Below are positions 1 through 7,525 of a stretch of DNA of 64,000 nucleotides, piece after piece. The notes under the pieces are model-generated. The model was given only the letters and a program-made list of their open reading frames with translations. It had not been told where the DNA came from and did no database searches. The first letter of the stretch is position 1; the number at the start of each line of letters is the position of its first letter. Source of the DNA: Streptomyces scabichelini (lineage in GTDB: Bacteria > Actinomycetota > Actinomycetes > Streptomycetales > Streptomycetaceae). Both the position numbers and the translations under genes were made by a program. Location: positions 1 to 64,000 of the forward strand of contig NZ_JAAKZY010000023.1 in NCBI RefSeq assembly GCF_011045015.1, in the 5' to 3' direction.

Positions 1-2903
1 CGCGGCCCACGCCCCACACCCGACACAAACTCCGGCGCAGGCAACGCCCCCCGATCCACCTTCCCGTTCACCGTCAACGGCAGCCGCTCCAACTCCACGA
101 ACGCCACCGGCACCATGTACTCCGGCAGTTCGCGGGCGGTGTGGGCGCGCAGGTCCGCCGGGTCGGCGCCGTCGCCCTCCGGCACCACGTACGCCACCAG
201 TCGCCGCTCGCCGGGGCGGTCCTCCCGCGCGACCACGACCACCTGGGCCACCGACGCGTGGCCGGCCAGAACCGCCTCCACCTCGCCCAGTTCGATGCGG
301 AAGCCGCGTACCTTCACCTGGAGGTCGGCACGGCCCACGTACTCCAGTCGTCCGTCGGCCCGCCACCGGACGAGGTCCCCGGTGCGGTACATGCGCTCGC
401 CGGGAGCGCCGTACGGACAGGCGACGAACCGTTCGGCCGTCAGGTTCGGACGGTTGTGGTAGCCGCGGGCCAGTCCAGTGCCCGCCACGTACAGTTCGCC
501 GACGACGCCGACCGGCGCCGGTCGCAGGCCCGCGTCCAGGACGTACGCCCGCATGTTGTCCAGCGGTGTGCCGATGGGCGGAACGGTGCCGATGTCGTCG
601 GCGGACCGTGCGAGCGCGGTCACGGCGAACGTCGTGGTCTCCGTGGGGCCGTAGCCGTTGCCCACGGTGATGCCGGGGCAGGCCTCCAGGACACGGCGCA
701 TCGCCGCCGCGGAGGCCGCGTCACCGCCTGTCCACACCGTGCGCATCCCGGCGAAGGCCTCGGGGTGCTCATCGGCGATCAGGTTGAACAGGGCCGTCGT
801 CAGGAAGGCGGCGGTCACGCCGTGTTCGGCGGTCATGCGCTCCACCACTGCGCCGTCCACCTGTCCCGGTGGGGCGACCACGACCCGGCCGCCGTTCAGG
901 AGCGGCACCCAGAGCTCGTAGGTGGAGGCGTCGAAGGACTGCGGGGCGTGCATGAGGACGCGGTCGTGGGCGCCGCCGCGCCAGCGCCGGTCGAAGGCGA
1001 AGTCCACGACGTCGCGGTGCCGGACCCCGACGCCTTTGGGCACCCCGGTCGAACCCGACGTGTACATCACGTACGCCAGTTGGTCCGGGAGCACGGTGAT
1101 GTCGGGAGCCCCGGGGTTCTCGTCCTCCGACTCGCCCGACCATGTCTCCCTGTCGAGGGTCACCACACGCGTCGAGAGGCCGGGCACGTCCCGGTCGGTG
1201 AGCAGCACCGAGGCGCCGACGTCGTCCAGTACCCACGCCATCCGCTCCGGCGGGAGGCCCGAGTGCAGCGGCACGTAGACGCCGCCCGCGCGCACCACCG
1301 CCATCGTCGCCACCACCGCGTCCACGGAGCGCTCCAGCAGCAGCGCCACCGGCGACTCCGCCGTCACGCCGAGCGTCACCAGCCGTCGCGCCAGCCGGTT
1401 CGCGCGCGCGTCCAGTTCGGCGTACGTCAGCTCCGCCCCGTCGGCCGCCACGGCGACCTCGTCCGGGGTGGCCGCCACCTGCGCCGCGAACAACTCGCCC
1501 AGAGGACCGGCCGGCACTGCCCGGTCCGTCGCGTTCCACTCCGTCAGCAGCCGCTGCCGCTCGCCGGGCGACAGCACCTCGATCCCGCCCGTCGGGCGCT
1601 CCGGCTCGGCCACCACGCCCTGGAGGAAGCGCAGGAAACGGTCCTGGTGGGCGGCGAGCAGGCCGGCGTCGTAGTAGTCCGGGTTCGCGTCGAAGGCGAG
1701 GATCAGGCCCTCGCCGTCGGCCCGGTGGTACGCCGCGAAGGACAGTTCATCGACGGGGCCGTTGGACAGGTTGTGGGCGGTGGTGCGCAGGCCCGCGAAG
1801 TCCAGGTCGTAGTCGAGGTCCATCATGTTGACGACGGGGCCGGTCAGGGTCTGGCCGTCGCCGAGGCGCTTGAGGTCGCGTCGGATGTCCTCGTAGCGGT
1901 AGCGCTGGTGCTTCAGGGCCGCACGGGTGGCACGGGTGACCTGGGCGACCAGTTCCGCGAGGGAGTCGCCCGGGGTGACACGGACCCGGAGGGGCACCAC
2001 GTTGGAGCGCAGAACGGGAGTACGGCGGTCGGCCGGCGTCTTCCGGGCGGTCACCGGGAGGCCGAGGACGATGTCCTGTCTGCCGGTCATCCGCGCCACG
2101 TAGGCGGCCGTGGCGGTGATGGTCAGGACGGGCCACATCGTGCGCAGTCCCCGGGCCACGTCCCGCAGCCGGTCGAAGTCGGCCGCGGGCAGCCGGGTGG
2201 TCCGCCGCAGGAACAGGATCTGCTCGTCCGCCGGCGCGAGCCCGAGGGTGTCCGCCAGCCGGGGCGGTTCCGGGGTGTCGGCGAGGAGGCCGGCCCAGTA
2301 GTCCCGGTCGGCGGTGAAGACCGGTGAGCGCCGGTAGTCCGCGTCCTCCTCCACCAGCTGGGTCAGGGGGGCGAACCCGCTCGGGCCGAACTCCTCGCCG
2401 CGGGCCAGGGCGGAGTAGACCTGAGCCATCCTGCCGGTGATCAGCGGTCCGCCGGAGGCGTCGATCAGGATGTGGTGGATGCGCTCGTAGAAGTGGAAAC
2501 GGTCGTCGGCCACCTTCAGCAGGGCGAAGGTGGTGAGGCCGCCCTCGGCGAGGTCGACGGGGCGGTGCCGGTCCTGGTGCATCCAGTCCTGGGCCGCGGC
2601 CTCCGGGTCGTCCTCCCCGGTGAGATCGATCAACGGCAGTCCGGGGCGCAGCTCCGCAGCGACCAGCTGGCGCAGTTCCTCGCCCTCCTTGACGACGACG
2701 CGCACACGGAGCGTCTCCGCGTCCTGGAGCAGTTGGTGCCAGGCGGCCTCCAGCAGCCGGTGGTCGACGGCGCCGTGGAGGGTGATGTACTCGGAGATGT
2801 TGTACTTCGCACCGGACGGGTCGAGTTCATGCCCTGCCCAGACACCCGCCTGCGCTGCCGACAAGGGGAGACTCACGGTTCGTGCTGTTTCGGGTATGGG
2901 CAT
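1..2903 (-). CDS. Non-ribosomal peptide synthetase NRPS-3, C-A... (partial, continues past left edge)
   Basis: N-terminal ~967 residues of a cytosolic NRPS; no stop inside the window. A condensation domain (about residues 10-440) comes first and resembles the EntF type in its opening ([13 protein letters not shown]) and in its active-site motif, HHILIDASG, in which the usual HHxxxDG glycine is Ala. An adenylation domain follows (about 460-960), with the ATP loop [11 protein letters not shown] near residue 612, YGPTETT, the GD-VRW region and the catalytic NGK lysine close to the edge. Read against GrsA, the specificity positions are D-A-Y-F-W-G-G-T-F-K; the -GGTFK end resembles valine-type codes, so a small branched residue is a weak guess. 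The ATG at 2903 was chosen because the C domain starts right after it; its ribosome site (GGTGG) is weak. It is last in a same-strand series behind mbtH-1. It could add residues after NRPS-2 or act in trans on a separate chain. Confidence 0.9.
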   Translation of the reverse strand, partial: MPIPETARTVSLPLSAAQAGVWAGHELDPSGAKYNISEYITLHGAVDHRLLEAAWHQLLQDAETLRVRVVVKEGEELRQLVAAELRPGLPLIDLTGEDDPEAAAQDWMHQDRHRPVDLAEGGLTTFALLKVADDRFHFYERIHHILIDASGGPLITGRMAQVYSALARGEEFGPSGFAPLTQLVEEDADYRRSPVFTADRDYWAGLLADTPEPPRLADTLGLAPADEQILFLRRTTRLPAADFDRLRDVARGLRTMWPVLTITATAAYVARMTGRQDIVLGLPVTARKTPADRRTPVLRSNVVPLRVRVTPGDSLAELVAQVTRATRAALKHQRYRYEDIRRDLKRLGDGQTLTGPVVNMMDLDYDLDFAGLRTTAHNLSNGPVDELSFAAYHRADGEGLILAFDANPDYYDAGLLAAHQDRFLRFLQGVVAEPERPTGGIEVLSPGERQRLLTEWNATDRAVPAGPLGELFAAQVAATPDEVAVAADGAELTYAELDARANRLARRLVTLGVTAESPVALLLERSVDAVVATMAVVRAGGVYVPLHSGLPPERMAWVLDDVGASVLLTDRDVPGLSTRVVTLDRETWSGESEDENPGAPDITVLPDQLAYVMYTSGSTGVPKGVGVRHRDVVDFAFDRRWRGGAHDRVLMHAPQSFDASTYELWVPLLNGGRVVVAPPGQVDGAVVERMTAEHGVTAAFLTTALFNLIADEHPEAFAGMRTVWTGGDAASAAAMRRVLEACPGITVGNGYGPTETTTFAVTALARSADDIGTVPPIGTPLDNMRAYVLDAGLRPAPVGVVGELYVAGTGLARGYHNRPNLTAERFVACPYGAPGERMYRTGDLVRWRADGRLEYVGRADLQVKVRGFRIELGEVEAVLAGHASVAQVVVVAREDRPGERRLVAYVVPEGDGADPADLRAHTARELPEYMVPVAFVELERLPLTVNGKVDRGALPAPEFVSGVGRGP

Positions 2904-3005
2904 GGCTATCCACCACCAGGATCCGGGTACTGAGGAGAAGTCGGGCGACGGCGCGAGTGCGCGGGCCAGAAGGAGGCAGGGGAGTGCGCGGCTACGGCGG
3001 CGTGG

Positions 3006-3215
3006 TCACGCCATCTGCCGGCGCAGGCTCCGGGGGCGCATGTCCGTCCAGTGGGCGTCGACGTACTCGACGCACGCCTGGCGCGCGGCCTCGTGCAGGA
3101 CGACGGCCCAGCCGGCCGGGACGTCCGCGAACGCGGGCCACAGGGAGTGCTGCCCCTCTTCGTTGACCAGGACGTGGTAAGCGGTGTCCCGGTCCTCGAA
3201 CGGGTGAGTGCTCAT
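3006..3215 (-). CDS. mbtH: MbtH-like NRPS accessory protein (copy 1)
   Basis: A 69-residue MbtH-family protein. These small proteins bind NRPS adenylation domains and help them fold and activate amino acids. The family pattern is clear: an N-terminal [10 protein letters not shown] stretch, the PAGW motif, and the C-terminal WTDMRP-SL segment. The full-length 65-75 residue size is normal. The ATG at 3215 is preceded by a near-perfect Shine-Dalgarno sequence, AGGAGGTGAT. The gene lies between the type II thioesterase (7 bp gap) and NRPS-3 (about 100 bp), so it probably serves NRPS-3 first, although MbtH proteins can act on several synthetases of a cluster. Confidence 0.95.
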   Translation of the reverse strand: MSTHPFEDRDTAYHVLVNEEGQHSLWPAFADVPAGWAVVLHEAARQACVEYVDAHWTDMRPRSLRRQMA

Positions 3216-3222
3216 GGGTTGA

Positions 3223-4005
3223 TCACCTCCTCTTCGTCACGTCGCTCAGCGTGTCGGCCACCAGCGTCACGAGTTTGTCGGTGGCCGTCTCGGTGTAGAA
3301 GTGACCGCCGGGAAGGGTCTGCAGGTCGAACGGCCGGGCAGTGTGGCGGGCCCAGTGCCGGGCCTCGTCCTCGCTCACCGAGCCGTCCTCGTCACCGATG
3401 ACGGCGGTGACGGGGCAGTCGAGCAGGGCTCCGGGGACGTAGCGGTAGGAGGCGACGAGCCCGAAGTCGTTGCGCAGCATGGGCAGCATGAGCTGGAGCA
3501 GGTCGCCGTCCTCCAGCAGTGCGGCGCCCGAACCGCCCAGGTTCCGGACGTAGTCCATGATCTGCTCCTCGGTGCCGAACCGGACGGTGTCAGGGCGGGG
3601 TACCGAGGGGGCCTTGCGCGCGGAGACGAACAGCCGGTTCAGCGCCGGTGCCCCGGAGGCCCGCAGGGCGCGGGCGACTTCGTAGGCCACGGTCGCGCCG
3701 AGGCTGTGGCCGAAGAACGCCACGGGCCGGTCCAGGCAGGGGAGGACCGCCCGTGCGGCCTTCGACACCAGGGTCGGGAAGTCCCCGATGAGCGGCTCGG
3801 CGTACCGGTCCTGCCGGCCGGGGTACTGGACGGCGATCAGCTCGATGTCGGGCGGCAGCAGCTCCGGCCAGCCGCGGAACGCGCTGGCGCTGCCACCGGC
3901 GTGCGGGAAGCAGACCAGCCGCAGCCGGGCGTCGGCGCGTGGAACGTACCGGCGCAGCCACGCGCCCGAGGTCGTGGAGTGGTGCCAGGTCATGGCGTGG
4001 TTCAC
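3223..4005 (-). CDS. Type II thioesterase (editing thioesterase of the NRPS cluster)
   Basis: A 260-residue alpha/beta hydrolase of the RifR/SrfAD class. Such enzymes remove mis-primed or stalled acyl groups from carrier-protein phosphopantetheine arms. The sequence shows the family opening [10 protein letters not shown] (oxyanion region), the nucleophile elbow FGHSLG near residue 100, an aspartate in the VIGDEDGSV strand, and the catalytic histidine in PGGHFY. It overlaps the upstream hydroxylase by 4 nt (a GTGA junction: GTG start and TGA stop), which supports translational coupling and the GTG start. An internal ATG at 3993 is an alternative start with GGGGAG upstream. It is followed after 7 bp by mbtH-1. 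Confidence 0.93.
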   Translation of the reverse strand: MNHAMTWHHSTTSGAWLRRYVPRADARLRLVCFPHAGGSASAFRGWPELLPPDIELIAVQYPGRQDRYAEPLIGDFPTLVSKAARAVLPCLDRPVAFFGHSLGATVAYEVARALRASGAPALNRLFVSARKAPSVPRPDTVRFGTEEQIMDYVRNLGGSGAALLEDGDLLQLMLPMLRNDFGLVASYRYVPGALLDCPVTAVIGDEDGSVSEDEARHWARHTARPFDLQTLPGGHFYTETATDKLVTLVADTLSDVTKRR

Positions 4006-4985
4006 TCCCCGGCGCTCTCGGACCGCGCGTCCGGTGCGTAGGGCTCGGCCATGGCGACGGCGATGCGGCGCGTGCCGGTGAACGGTTCCCGGCCGTGCGC
4101 GGCCAGCATGTTGTCCACGACGAGCACGTCGTCCTGCTGCCAGTCGAAGCGCACCGTCGCCGCGCGGTAGCAGGACCTCAGATGGTCCGTCACCTCGTCG
4201 GGGAGGCGGCCGCCGTCACCGTAGTAGGTGTTGGTCGGCAGGCCTTCCTCGCCGAACAGGCCGAGCAGGCCCTCCTGGACCTCGGCGGGCAGTGTGGTGT
4301 GGTGGAAGAACACGACGTGGTTGAACCACACCGTCTCCCCCGTCTCGGGGTGGGTGTGGATCGCCTTGCGGCGTGCCGTGGTGCGCAGCCCGTCGGCTCC
4401 CAGCCACTCGAACTCGATGTCCTTGGACCGGCAGTACGCCTCCACCTCGGCGCGCTCGTCGGTGTTGAACAGCTCCCGCCATGCCACGCCGAAGCGCTCG
4501 TGGAAGTTGCGCACGACCATCCAGCCGCGGCGGCCGAACTCCTCGCGGACTGCCGGGTCGAGGGCGGCGTACACCTGCCGGACGTCGGTCAGCGGGGTGG
4601 CCCCCTGTGTCTCGGGCGGGTGGTCGCAGTAGAAGTAGAGCGTCCGGGGCCAGCTCGACTGGTAGGAGTTCTCGTTGTGGACGAAGATCTCCTCCTCCGG
4701 CGGATAGTCGGTGGAGGTGTAGACGTTGCCCTTGATGGTGCTGCGCGGGGACGACCGCTCGGAGTAGGTCAGCGGGTCGCCGGACAGGTCCCTGACCACC
4801 TGGTCGAAACCGTCGATGCCGCCGATGTCGAAGCCGCGCAGCAGCAGCGCGCCGTGTGTCCTGAGCGACGCGCGCAGCCGTTCTCGGTCCGACTTGATGA
4901 GGCGGGTGACGTCCCGGTCCTCCGGATCGGCCTCGACCAGGTGGGGCAGCGGCTGTCCCGCTGGTGCTGTGCGGTGGGCGGACAT
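4002..4985 (-). CDS. SyrP-like Fe(II)/2-oxoglutarate-dependent hydroxylase (TauD/TfdA fold)
   Basis: A 327-residue non-heme iron dioxygenase resembling SyrP, the beta-hydroxylase that acts on carrier-bound aspartate in syringomycin synthesis. The iron-binding triad is visible as H-N-E in FVHNENSYQ (an HxE variant of HxD/E) and the distal His in AAHGREPF. The nearby TGTRRI arginine would hold 2-oxoglutarate. The ATG at 4985 was chosen because AGGAAGG sits ahead of it and the longer frame upstream is Arg/Pro-rich and unlike the family. The enzyme probably beta-hydroxylates an amino acid on an NRPS carrier. The two Asn/Asp-like A domains (second of NRPS-1, sixth of NRPS-2) suggest Asn or Asp as substrate, but this is inference. 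The 151 bp before it hold no gene. Confidence 0.88.
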   Translation of the reverse strand: MSAHRTAPAGQPLPHLVEADPEDRDVTRLIKSDRERLRASLRTHGALLLRGFDIGGIDGFDQVVRDLSGDPLTYSERSSPRSTIKGNVYTSTDYPPEEEIFVHNENSYQSSWPRTLYFYCDHPPETQGATPLTDVRQVYAALDPAVREEFGRRGWMVVRNFHERFGVAWRELFNTDERAEVEAYCRSKDIEFEWLGADGLRTTARRKAIHTHPETGETVWFNHVVFFHHTTLPAEVQEGLLGLFGEEGLPTNTYYGDGGRLPDEVTDHLRSCYRAATVRFDWQQDDVLVVDNMLAAHGREPFTGTRRIAVAMAEPYAPDARSESAGE

Positions 4986-5136
4986 CGTCGTGGCGTGCCT
5001 TCCTGAAAGGGTGTGAGGTGCCGAAGGCGGGCGTCGTTGCGCGCCGCGGCCCCGGACCGCGTGATGCGCGGGCGCTCGTGCGCGAGCTGGTCCCGTCCGT
5101 CTCCCCACTGTGTGGGTTCGGCCTATATTTCTTCGG

Positions 5137-6462
5137 TCATTTCTCCGGTGTACGTCTCGGCGCATCCTCGGTGTGCGCCGCCGCGTCCTCGTCGGGGCGC
5201 GGCTCGACGGGTTCCTGTCCCGCGGTCCTGATGGCCGGGCTCGCCACGGCGGCCAGCGCCATGACGGCCATCGCGGCCGCGACTCCGGCGACGGTCGGCG
5301 TGGTGCCGAAGGCCGCGAGGAGCAGTCCCCCGACGAGTGCCCCGGCGGAGTTCATGCCCGAGCCGATGAGCGCGAAGACACTGGTCACCCGGCCCTGCAT
5401 GGCATCCGGTGTGATCTGCACCTGGTAGACGCCGGCGGCCACGTTCAGCAGCGCCCCGGCGAAGGACATGCCGGCGAACAGCGCCCCGATGACCACCGGC
5501 CGGGTGACCACGGCGAGCGGCAGCATCAGCAGCGCCCACACCGCCAGCGTGCCGGTGACGAGGGCGCCGGGCGACAGCCGCTTCAGCCACCACGCACCGG
5601 TGAAGGCCCCGCAGATGCCGCCCACGCCGGACACCACTCCGATGAGGCCGATGGTGGCCGGGGACCCGCCGTGCTCCTTGATGATGAGCACCAGGGCCAG
5701 GGCCAGCACCTGGAAGAGGATGTTGCTGCCCGCGATCAGCCCCACGGCGGCCCGCATGAACCGCTGCCGCCACACCCACACGAGGCCCTCGCGCACTTCC
5801 CGGCGCAGGTCGTGGGGCTCCTGCGGGCGCTCGGTCTGGAACTTCTTCCGGATCAGCAGCAGAGTGACCAGGGCGCACAGGTGGGCCACGGCCGTGAGCA
5901 GGAACGGCAGCCATTTGGCCAGGGCGTACAACGAGGTGCCGGAGAGCTGGCCGAGCAGCCCGGCGCCCTGTCCGCGTGCCTCGTTGCGCGTGAGTGCCAC
6001 GGTCAGGTGGTCGGGGTGGACGAGGTTGCGCACAGCGGCCCGCTCGGCGAGCCGGTAGAAGATCACCGCCGAGCCCTCGACGAACGCGGCGGCCATCAGG
6101 TGCGGCAGCCACAGGTGTCCGCTGATCAGCGCGGCCGCGACACTGCCCATGGCGGTCAGCCCGGCGAGGTCGCACGCGATCATCAGCCGGCGGCGGTCCC
6201 AGCGGTCCACCAGGGCCCCGGCCGGCAGTTGCAGGAGCAGTTGGGGCAGCAGGGCGGCGAACCCGACGAGTCCGGCGCCGGTCGGGGAGCCGCCGTACCA
6301 GATCATCAGCAGCGGGTAGGCGGCGGTGCTCGCCCGGGTGCCGAGCAGGGAGAGCCCGGCGCCGGTCCACAGCAGCAGGAAGTCCCGGTTCTTCCGCAGC
6401 GGGGGCGGCGCCGTGCCGGTCCGGGCGCCGTCTTCGCCGTGGTGCTCCTCGGTCAGGCTCAT
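5137..6462 (-). CDS. MFS transporter, EntS/MFS_3-like exporter
   Basis: A 441-residue major facilitator protein with about 12 hydrophobic segments, starting near residue 30 (FLLLWTGAGLSLLGT). It has the cytoplasmic loop motif between helices 2 and 3 (GALVDRWDRRRLM) and a central hydrophilic loop rich in Arg/Glu around residues 190-220. The polar, acidic C-terminal tail is not membrane-embedded. It is most like the MFS_3 group that includes the enterobactin exporter, so export of the cluster product or self-protection is likely. The ATG at 6462 overlaps the end of the carbamoyltransferase gene by 4 nt (ATGA), which fixes the start and indicates coupling. The cluster also encodes an MMPL exporter. 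Confidence 0.9.
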   Translation of the reverse strand: MSLTEEHHGEDGARTGTAPPPLRKNRDFLLLWTGAGLSLLGTRASTAAYPLLMIWYGGSPTGAGLVGFAALLPQLLLQLPAGALVDRWDRRRLMIACDLAGLTAMGSVAAALISGHLWLPHLMAAAFVEGSAVIFYRLAERAAVRNLVHPDHLTVALTRNEARGQGAGLLGQLSGTSLYALAKWLPFLLTAVAHLCALVTLLLIRKKFQTERPQEPHDLRREVREGLVWVWRQRFMRAAVGLIAGSNILFQVLALALVLIIKEHGGSPATIGLIGVVSGVGGICGAFTGAWWLKRLSPGALVTGTLAVWALLMLPLAVVTRPVVIGALFAGMSFAGALLNVAAGVYQVQITPDAMQGRVTSVFALIGSGMNSAGALVGGLLLAAFGTTPTVAGVAAAMAVMALAAVASPAIRTAGQEPVEPRPDEDAAAHTEDAPRRTPEK

Positions 6463-7409
6463 TCGGCCGGGCCGGGCGTGCCGACGGCGCCGAGGCGGCA
6501 CCATTCGAGCACCGCCATGGCGCTGTGCATCTTGTTCTCGGCCTGGTCGAAGGCGATGCTCGCCGGGCCGTCGAGTACCTCGGCGGTGACCTCCTCGCCC
6601 CGGTGGGCGGGCAGGTCGTGCATGAACACCGCGTCGGCGTTGTGCGTCCACAGGTCCCGGGTCACCTGGAACGGGGCGAAGAGGGTGCGCCAGTCGGGGT
6701 CGGGCTTGCTGGTGCCGGTCGTCTGCCAGCGGGTGGTGTAGACGACGTCGAGGTCCTTGGGCAGTTCGTCCATCGTGTGCCGCTCGGTCACGGTGGCGCC
6801 GGAGCGCCGCGCGTGGGCCTGGGCGCGGGCCAGGACGCCGCCCGGCAGTCCGTAGCCGGGCGGCGTGCGCAGCTCCAGTTCGGTACCGGCGAACCGGGAC
6901 AGGCCGAGCGCCAGCGCGACGGCGGTGTTGTTGCCCTCCCCCACGTACAGGAGCCGCAGTCCCTCGACGCGGCCGAAGCGGCACTTGAGGGTGGTGAGGT
7001 CGGTCAGCCCCTGGGTGGGGTGCTCGTCGGAGCTCATGGCGTTGATCACGGACATCCGGGACTGGGCCGCCCACCCCCGCATCTCCGCGGGGTCGTCGGA
7101 CGTCCTGGCGACCAGGACGTCGAGCATCCGGGAGAAGACCTGCCCGGTGTCCTCGCTGGTCTCCCCCGTGTTGATCTGCAGGTCGCCGCCGTTGTACGCG
7201 ATGATCCGCGCGCCGAGCCGCAGCGCCCCCGCCGAGAAGGCCGTACGGGTACGGGTCGAGGTGCGCCGGAAGTAGATGCCGGCGATGGTGCCGTCGAGCA
7301 CCGGGCCGGGCCGTGCCGTGCCGTTCGAGAAGGCGGCTCCCCGGTCCACGAGGTGGCGCAGGTCGGCGTCGGAGAGGTCGTCGAGGGATATCAGGTGTCG
7401 GGCGGTCAT
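6459..7409 (-). CDS. Ornithine carbamoyltransferase-like enzyme, probable diaminopropionate carbamoyltransferase
   Basis: A 316-residue member of the aspartate/ornithine carbamoyltransferase family. Carbamoyl-phosphate binding motifs are intact: STRTRTAF near residue 52 and DEHPTQ near 128. The amino-acid side differs from true OTCase: the TDVWxSMG loop is replaced by TTRWQTTG, and the HCLP motif reads HDLP before AHRGEEVT. This points to a substrate other than ornithine. Related enzymes VioL and CmnL of viomycin and capreomycin carbamoylate a diaminopropionate residue, and this cluster has SbnA- and SbnB-like enzymes to make that amino acid. Formation of beta-ureidoalanine is therefore the favoured role (inference). 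The ATG has GAGGAG 8 nt ahead. It lies 116 bp after NRPS-2, behind a strong hairpin. Confidence 0.88.
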   Translation of the reverse strand: MTARHLISLDDLSDADLRHLVDRGAAFSNGTARPGPVLDGTIAGIYFRRTSTRTRTAFSAGALRLGARIIAYNGGDLQINTGETSEDTGQVFSRMLDVLVARTSDDPAEMRGWAAQSRMSVINAMSSDEHPTQGLTDLTTLKCRFGRVEGLRLLYVGEGNNTAVALALGLSRFAGTELELRTPPGYGLPGGVLARAQAHARRSGATVTERHTMDELPKDLDVVYTTRWQTTGTSKPDPDWRTLFAPFQVTRDLWTHNADAVFMHDLPAHRGEEVTAEVLDGPASIAFDQAENKMHSAMAVLEWCRLGAVGTPGPAE

Positions 7410-7487
7410 ACGGCGCTCCTCGGAATGCGTCGTGCGGGTGGAAGAGGGGCCGGCGGCGTCTGTGGACGGGCATCGCCGGCCCCGGGC

Positions 7488-7519
7488 GGCGCCGGCGGAC
7501 CACGGGGTCCGCCGGCGCC
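7488..7519 (-). terminator. Strong hairpin between NRPS-2 and the carbamoyltransferase gene
   Basis: A 14-bp perfect stem (7488-7501 with 7506-7519) closes a 4-nt loop and lies 6 bp beyond the NRPS-2 stop. There is no T-tract, as is usual in Streptomyces. It may end or attenuate the giant NRPS transcript, so the downstream genes could depend on read-through or an extra promoter. Confidence 0.6.
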
Positions 7520-7525
7520 CGCCGG

